The notes below the pieces were generated by a model. The model was not told the DNA's origin. It made no database searches and was given only the letters and a program-made list of their open reading frames with translations. DNA of 8,874 nucleotides, from assembly GCA_029856295.1 (NCBI GenBank), contig JAHQWS010000061.1:1-8874 (forward strand), read 5' to 3'. Shown piece by piece: positions 6,349 through 8,874 of this stretch. Each line of letters opens with the position of its first letter. The first letter of the stretch is position 1. This stretch comes from Promethearchaeia archaeon. Its GTDB lineage: Archaea; Asgardarchaeota; Lokiarchaeia; Sigyniarchaeales; SOKP01. Position numbers and translations under genes: made by a program.

Positions 6349-6451
6349 TGGAGAAAATATTGGAAAACAAGAAATTTCTATTGGTTTAAACTATAAAAAC
6401 ACTTATTTATTAACTTTATATTACATAGATTTTAACGAAATAAAATACTTA

Positions 6452-6466
6452 TTTTTTATATTATTA
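6452..6466 (+). promoter_or_regulatory. TATA-like box for purH
   Basis: The sequence ttttttatattatta lies 32-46 nt before the ATG at 6498, in the AT-rich 149-nt gap after the 128-residue gene. Its spacing resembles that of the other candidate promoters here, and no ribosome binding site is evident. Confidence 0.4.
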
Positions 6467-6497
6467 TTTTCAATTCATTATATTAAAATTGGTTTCC

Positions 6498-8102
6498 ATG
6501 AAAAAAATTGAACGCGCAATTGTTAGTGTTTTTGATAAAACTAATATTTTAAAATTTGTAAAAACGTTAGTAAATGAATTTGGTATAGAAATTCTTTCAA
6601 CTGGAGGTACTGGTAAATTATTAGAACAAAATGGAATCAACTATATAAAAATATCAGAATTTACAAAATCTCCTGAAATGTTTAATGGAAGAGTAAAAAC
6701 ATTACATCCAAAAATAGAGGGGGGAATTTTATTTCGTCGAGATATTCAAAAAGATATTGAAGATGCAGAAAGATTTCATATTCGTCCAATTGATATGGTT
6801 ATATGTAATTTATATCAATTTAAAGAAGCCATTGAGAGGCAGGATATCACTTTAGAAGAAGCGTTGGAAATGATTGATATAGGCGGTCCAACAATGATTA
6901 GAGCTGCAGCAAAAAATTTTCCAGATGTTATAGTGATTCCGAGTCCTGAATATTACGACGAATTGATCAATGAGATGAGAAAAAATAAAGGGGCAATAAC
7001 AGAAAAAACAAGAGCCATGTTGGCTCAGGAAGTTTTTGCAATAATGGCTGATTACAACTTAGTGATTGCGAATTATCTACAGCAATATTATAACCCTGAT
7101 ATGAAAATGGAAGATAGAATATATAAAAGATACGAAAAAGTCCAAGATTGCAGATATGGAGAAAACTGGGATCAAAAAGCGGCATATTATAGAGATTTAT
7201 CTGCAAAATATGGGCTCCATAGTTTAAAACAATTAAGTGGAAAAGAAATCTCCTTTAATAATTACTTAGATATTGATGCTTGTTTCCAGATTCTTCTAGA
7301 TTTTGGAAAAGAACATTATGTTACTGCGATTTTAAAACATACATCCCCTAACGGAATTGCGATTGATAAAAAAAACCAATTAAAATCTGTTCAAATGGCC
7401 TTTAGTTGTGATCCTTTATCAGCATTTGGAGGCATTTGGGGTGTTAATCAAAGACTAACCAGGGAAATAGCTGATTTTATAGTTAATAAAGAAAAGATAT
7501 TTGTTGAAGTTCTCATGGCTCCTTCTTTTGAACTTGAAGCATTAGATATACTAAAAACAAAAGAAAATATGAGAATTCTGGAATATGGAGATTTACTTGA
7601 TAAAAGAGATGAAATTTATGAAAATCTTGAAATTCGGTCTACATTAGGTGGTGTCCTTGTACAAGAATATGACCATAAACCTGTAATTAAGGAATGGAAC
7701 GTTGTTAGTAAAAAACAAGTAAATGAAAGTGAGAAAGAAGCCTTAATTTTTGCTTATAAAGTATCTAAATGGGCTAAATCAAATTCCGCCTGTTTTGCTC
7801 AAGAGTATGATACTGGTTTTTATTCAATTGGTATTGGCGCAGGTCAGCAAAGTCGCGTTCATGTTGTGAAATTAGCTATACAAAAAGCCATTGAATTTGG
7901 GCATAAGGAAGAACTTAAAAATTCCTTGATGGGAACAGATTCCTTTTTCCCATTTCCAGATGGATTAGAAGTTGCTGTAGAAGCAGGAGCGAAAGCAATA
8001 ATTAATCCAGGAGGGTCAATTAGGGATAATATGATTATAAAGCGAGCTGATGAGCTGGGTTGTGCTCTAATTTTTTGTGGAAAAAGAGTGTTTCGCCACT
8101 AA
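6498..8102 (+). CDS. purH: Bifunctional AICAR transformylase / IMP cyclohydrolase
   Basis: This catalyses the last two steps of IMP synthesis: formyl transfer from 10-formyl-THF to AICAR, then ring closure. The N-terminal cyclohydrolase (MGS-like) domain shows IVSVFDKTN, STGGTG, FNGRVKTLHPKIEGGI with Lys67, and IDIGGPTMIRAAAKN. The transformylase domain shows RYGENWDQKAA (Arg219 onward), the catalytic Lys280-His281 in LKHTSPNG, DPLSAFGGI, VLMAPSF, IGIGAGQQSRVH, FFPFPDGLE, NPGGSIRD and the C-terminal FRH. The 534 residues make a complete protein, slightly longer than typical bacterial PurH. NWDQ replaces the usual NPHQ. ATG at 6498 is chosen over a TTG nine bases upstream (6489) because only three residues would be added. 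Most characterised archaea use PurP and PurO for these steps, so a PurH here is worth noting and may reflect transfer from bacteria. Its product feeds guaB upstream. Confidence 0.95.
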   Translation: MKKIERAIVSVFDKTNILKFVKTLVNEFGIEILSTGGTGKLLEQNGINYIKISEFTKSPEMFNGRVKTLHPKIEGGILFRRDIQKDIEDAERFHIRPIDMVICNLYQFKEAIERQDITLEEALEMIDIGGPTMIRAAAKNFPDVIVIPSPEYYDELINEMRKNKGAITEKTRAMLAQEVFAIMADYNLVIANYLQQYYNPDMKMEDRIYKRYEKVQDCRYGENWDQKAAYYRDLSAKYGLHSLKQLSGKEISFNNYLDIDACFQILLDFGKEHYVTAILKHTSPNGIAIDKKNQLKSVQMAFSCDPLSAFGGIWGVNQRLTREIADFIVNKEKIFVEVLMAPSFELEALDILKTKENMRILEYGDLLDKRDEIYENLEIRSTLGGVLVQEYDHKPVIKEWNVVSKKQVNESEKEALIFAYKVSKWAKSNSACFAQEYDTGFYSIGIGAGQQSRVHVVKLAIQKAIEFGHKEELKNSLMGTDSFFPFPDGLEVAVEAGAKAIINPGGSIRDNMIIKRADELGCALIFCGKRVFRH

Positions 8103-8155
8103 ATAATAGTATTATTCTTTATATCATAATTAAACTTTTTAAAAGATAATATCTT
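8102..8155 (+). terminator. Palindrome-rich segment downstream of purH
   Basis: AATAATA-g-TATTATT (8102-8116) begins at the last base of the purH stop codon. It is followed by a T-run (8136-8140) and a second small hairpin, AAGAT-aat-ATCTT (8143-8155). Together these are compatible with 3'-end formation of purH mRNA, though AT-rich palindromes are common by chance. Confidence 0.3.
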
Positions 8156-8226
8156 CGAAAAATAGAGCCATTTGTGTAAAAATCTTTTGGTATTTCCATT
8201 ATTTATGCCTCTAAATTTTAAAATAT

Positions 8227-8341
8227 TAATAAACTTAATTATTTAAAAAGAATTTTTTTTGAAGAAAAAAACTATATAAACTCCTAAAAATATAATAAAC
8301 TTAATTATTTAAAAAGACTATATAAACTCCTAAAAATATAA
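8227..8341 (+). repeat. Interlocking direct repeats A-B-A-B with TATA-like cores
   Basis: Two 25-nt units each occur twice without mismatch. Unit A, beginning taataaacttaatt and ending aaaaaga, is at 8227-8251 and 8293-8317. Unit B, with core ctatataaactcctaaaa, is at 8271-8295 and 8317-8341. The order is A, 19-nt spacer, B, A, B, with B1/A2 overlapping by 3 nt and A2/B2 sharing one base, so the second A-B copy lacks the spacer. This looks like a tandem duplication with one indel. Unit B contains TATATAAA, so the array could hold duplicated promoter elements for the gene at 8425, although the distance (85 nt or more) is long. The rest of 8103-8424 is AT-rich with no supported gene. Confidence 0.8.
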
Positions 8342-8380
8342 ACCCAATATTTTAATTGATTAATTTAACCATTTGAAATT

Positions 8381-8390
8381 ATTTTATAAC
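8381..8390 (+). promoter_or_regulatory. TATA-like box for the 94-residue gene
   Basis: The sequence attttataac lies 35-44 nt before the ATG at 8425, matching the spacing at the other genes. Downstream, gaggt at 8409-8413 is a possible weak Shine-Dalgarno, 11 nt before the ATG, which is unusual in this window. Confidence 0.35.
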
Positions 8391-8424
8391 TCAATTTAGT
8401 GCTATAAAGAGGTACTTTGCTTAG

Positions 8425-8709
8425 ATGGATTTTTATTTGAAAAACATTAAAGAAACGCTTGAAGCTATCAATAAATTAATGGATAACAATATAGCTATTG
8501 TTAATACTAAAAGGATTAGAAGATGTTATAATATTAAATCTTCGAATCGGTCTAAAATTAATTTTATTTGGCGAAGTTTAGATTTCCTCGCAAAGGAAGG
8601 TATCCTTGAGGAAAATGGTATAATAAAGCCAAAAACTTATAAAATTAGAGCATCCTCTAAGATTGACGTTGAAGAATTCATTTCTCATATTGATAGGAAT
8701 AAAAAATAG
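8425..8709 (+). CDS. Small winged-helix-like DNA-binding protein
   Basis: A 94-residue basic protein of no named family that I recognise. Seen: an amphipathic helix at about 3-20 (LKNIKETLEAINKLM), a candidate helix-turn-helix at about 27-58 (NTKRIRRCYNIKS, then INFIWRSLDFLAKEG), then ILEENGIIKPKTYKI, which resembles the beta-wing of winged-helix proteins. The pattern of a final helix ending LAKEGIL before a short hairpin is common in archaeal winged-helix transcription factors. An in-frame stop codon immediately precedes the ATG, so the start is fixed. There is no sensor domain, so it may be a stand-alone regulator. The repeat array ends about 85 nt upstream and could be its own operator, which is inference only. 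It converges with a minus-strand gene 13 nt away. Confidence 0.65.
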   Translation: MDFYLKNIKETLEAINKLMDNNIAIVNTKRIRRCYNIKSSNRSKINFIWRSLDFLAKEGILEENGIIKPKTYKIRASSKIDVEEFISHIDRNKK

Positions 8710-8722
8710 AATAAAAAAACAA

Positions 8723-8874
8723 TTAAGCATTTAAATTTAAATATACTAGCAACTCATCAAGATTATTTTTGGCATCTTCATCTTCTGGGTTATTTATCAA
8801 TCTTTTTTGAAGAAAAATTATTTTACCATAATTTAGTTCAATTTCGTTAAAAATTTTTACCCATTGTGCAAATT
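8723..8874 (-). CDS. 3' end of an unidentified protein-coding gene (partial)
   Basis: On the minus strand an open frame enters from the right edge at 8872 and ends at a TAA at 8725-8723, giving 49 visible C-terminal residues. It starts FAQWVKIFNEIELNYGK, has IIFLQKRLINNPEDED, and ends LVYLNLNA. The composition is charged and amphipathic, typical of a real helical C-terminus, and there is no internal stop. It is tail to tail with the small winged-helix gene. The family cannot be told from this fragment; low complexity and AT richness leave some chance that it is a spurious frame. Confidence 0.5.
   Translation of the reverse strand, partial: FAQWVKIFNEIELNYGKIIFLQKRLINNPEDEDAKNNLDELLVYLNLNA

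Noticed and set aside
6348..6389. 13-codon peptide starting at an ATG that overlaps the stop codon of the 128-residue gene
   Set aside because: It is too short and has no support beyond the ATG; overlapping taatg occurs often by chance here.
6967..7206. 79-codon minus-strand frame inside purH
   Set aside because: It is antisense to purH, and its hydrophobic, Phe/Leu/Tyr-rich translation is what AT-rich reverse strands give by chance.
8227..8341. CRISPR array
   Set aside because: There are only two copies of each unit, irregular spacing, overlapping units and no cas genes.

Overview
The window is strongly AT-rich and looks archaeal, most likely from an Asgard archaeon of the Lokiarchaeia/Helarchaeia kind. 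The best evidence is a Ras/Rab/Arf-like small GTPase, a family that expanded in Asgard archaea. Other support is a prenyl diphosphate synthase, TATA-like boxes about 35-50 nt before most genes, and few Shine-Dalgarno sequences. This is inference from gene content and composition; no ribosomal RNA or other decisive phylogenetic marker is present.

Layout. (1) 17-1096 (+): a divergent polyprenyl diphosphate synthase, tail to tail across 26 nt with (2) a small Ras-superfamily GTPase on the minus strand, 1123-1716. (3) A 173-nt divergent promoter region leads to a radical SAM protein (1890-2798, +) with a CX4CX2C cluster motif. (4) 2872-4035 (+): a saccharopine dehydrogenase-family NAD(P) oxidoreductase. 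(5) A hairpin-rich 189-nt gap, then 4225-5691 (+): IMP dehydrogenase with two CBS domains. (6) A 232-270 nt gap with a likely terminator, then an unrecognised 128-residue protein (5962-6348, +) whose 5' end overlaps a short ORF in another frame. (7) 6498-8102 (+): a full-length bifunctional PurH. (8) A 322-nt non-coding stretch with an interlocking direct-repeat array containing TATA-like boxes. (9) 8425-8709 (+): a small winged-helix-like protein. (10) The 3' end of a minus-strand gene, 8723-8874, running off the right edge.

How they work together. PurH makes IMP from AICAR in two steps and IMP dehydrogenase turns IMP into XMP, so two consecutive stages of guanine nucleotide synthesis lie within 4 kb on one strand. 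Each appears to have its own promoter, so they are neighbours rather than a tight operon. The prenyl synthase probably serves membrane lipid or quinone side-chain synthesis. Its position beside a small GTPase is suggestive, but the GTPase has no C-terminal cysteine for prenylation. I see no CRISPR array, insertion sequence, tRNA or rRNA. I found no clear novel multi-gene system; the most interesting items are the hybrid-motif GTPase, the divergent prenyl synthase, the repeat array and the possible frameshift before the 128-residue gene.
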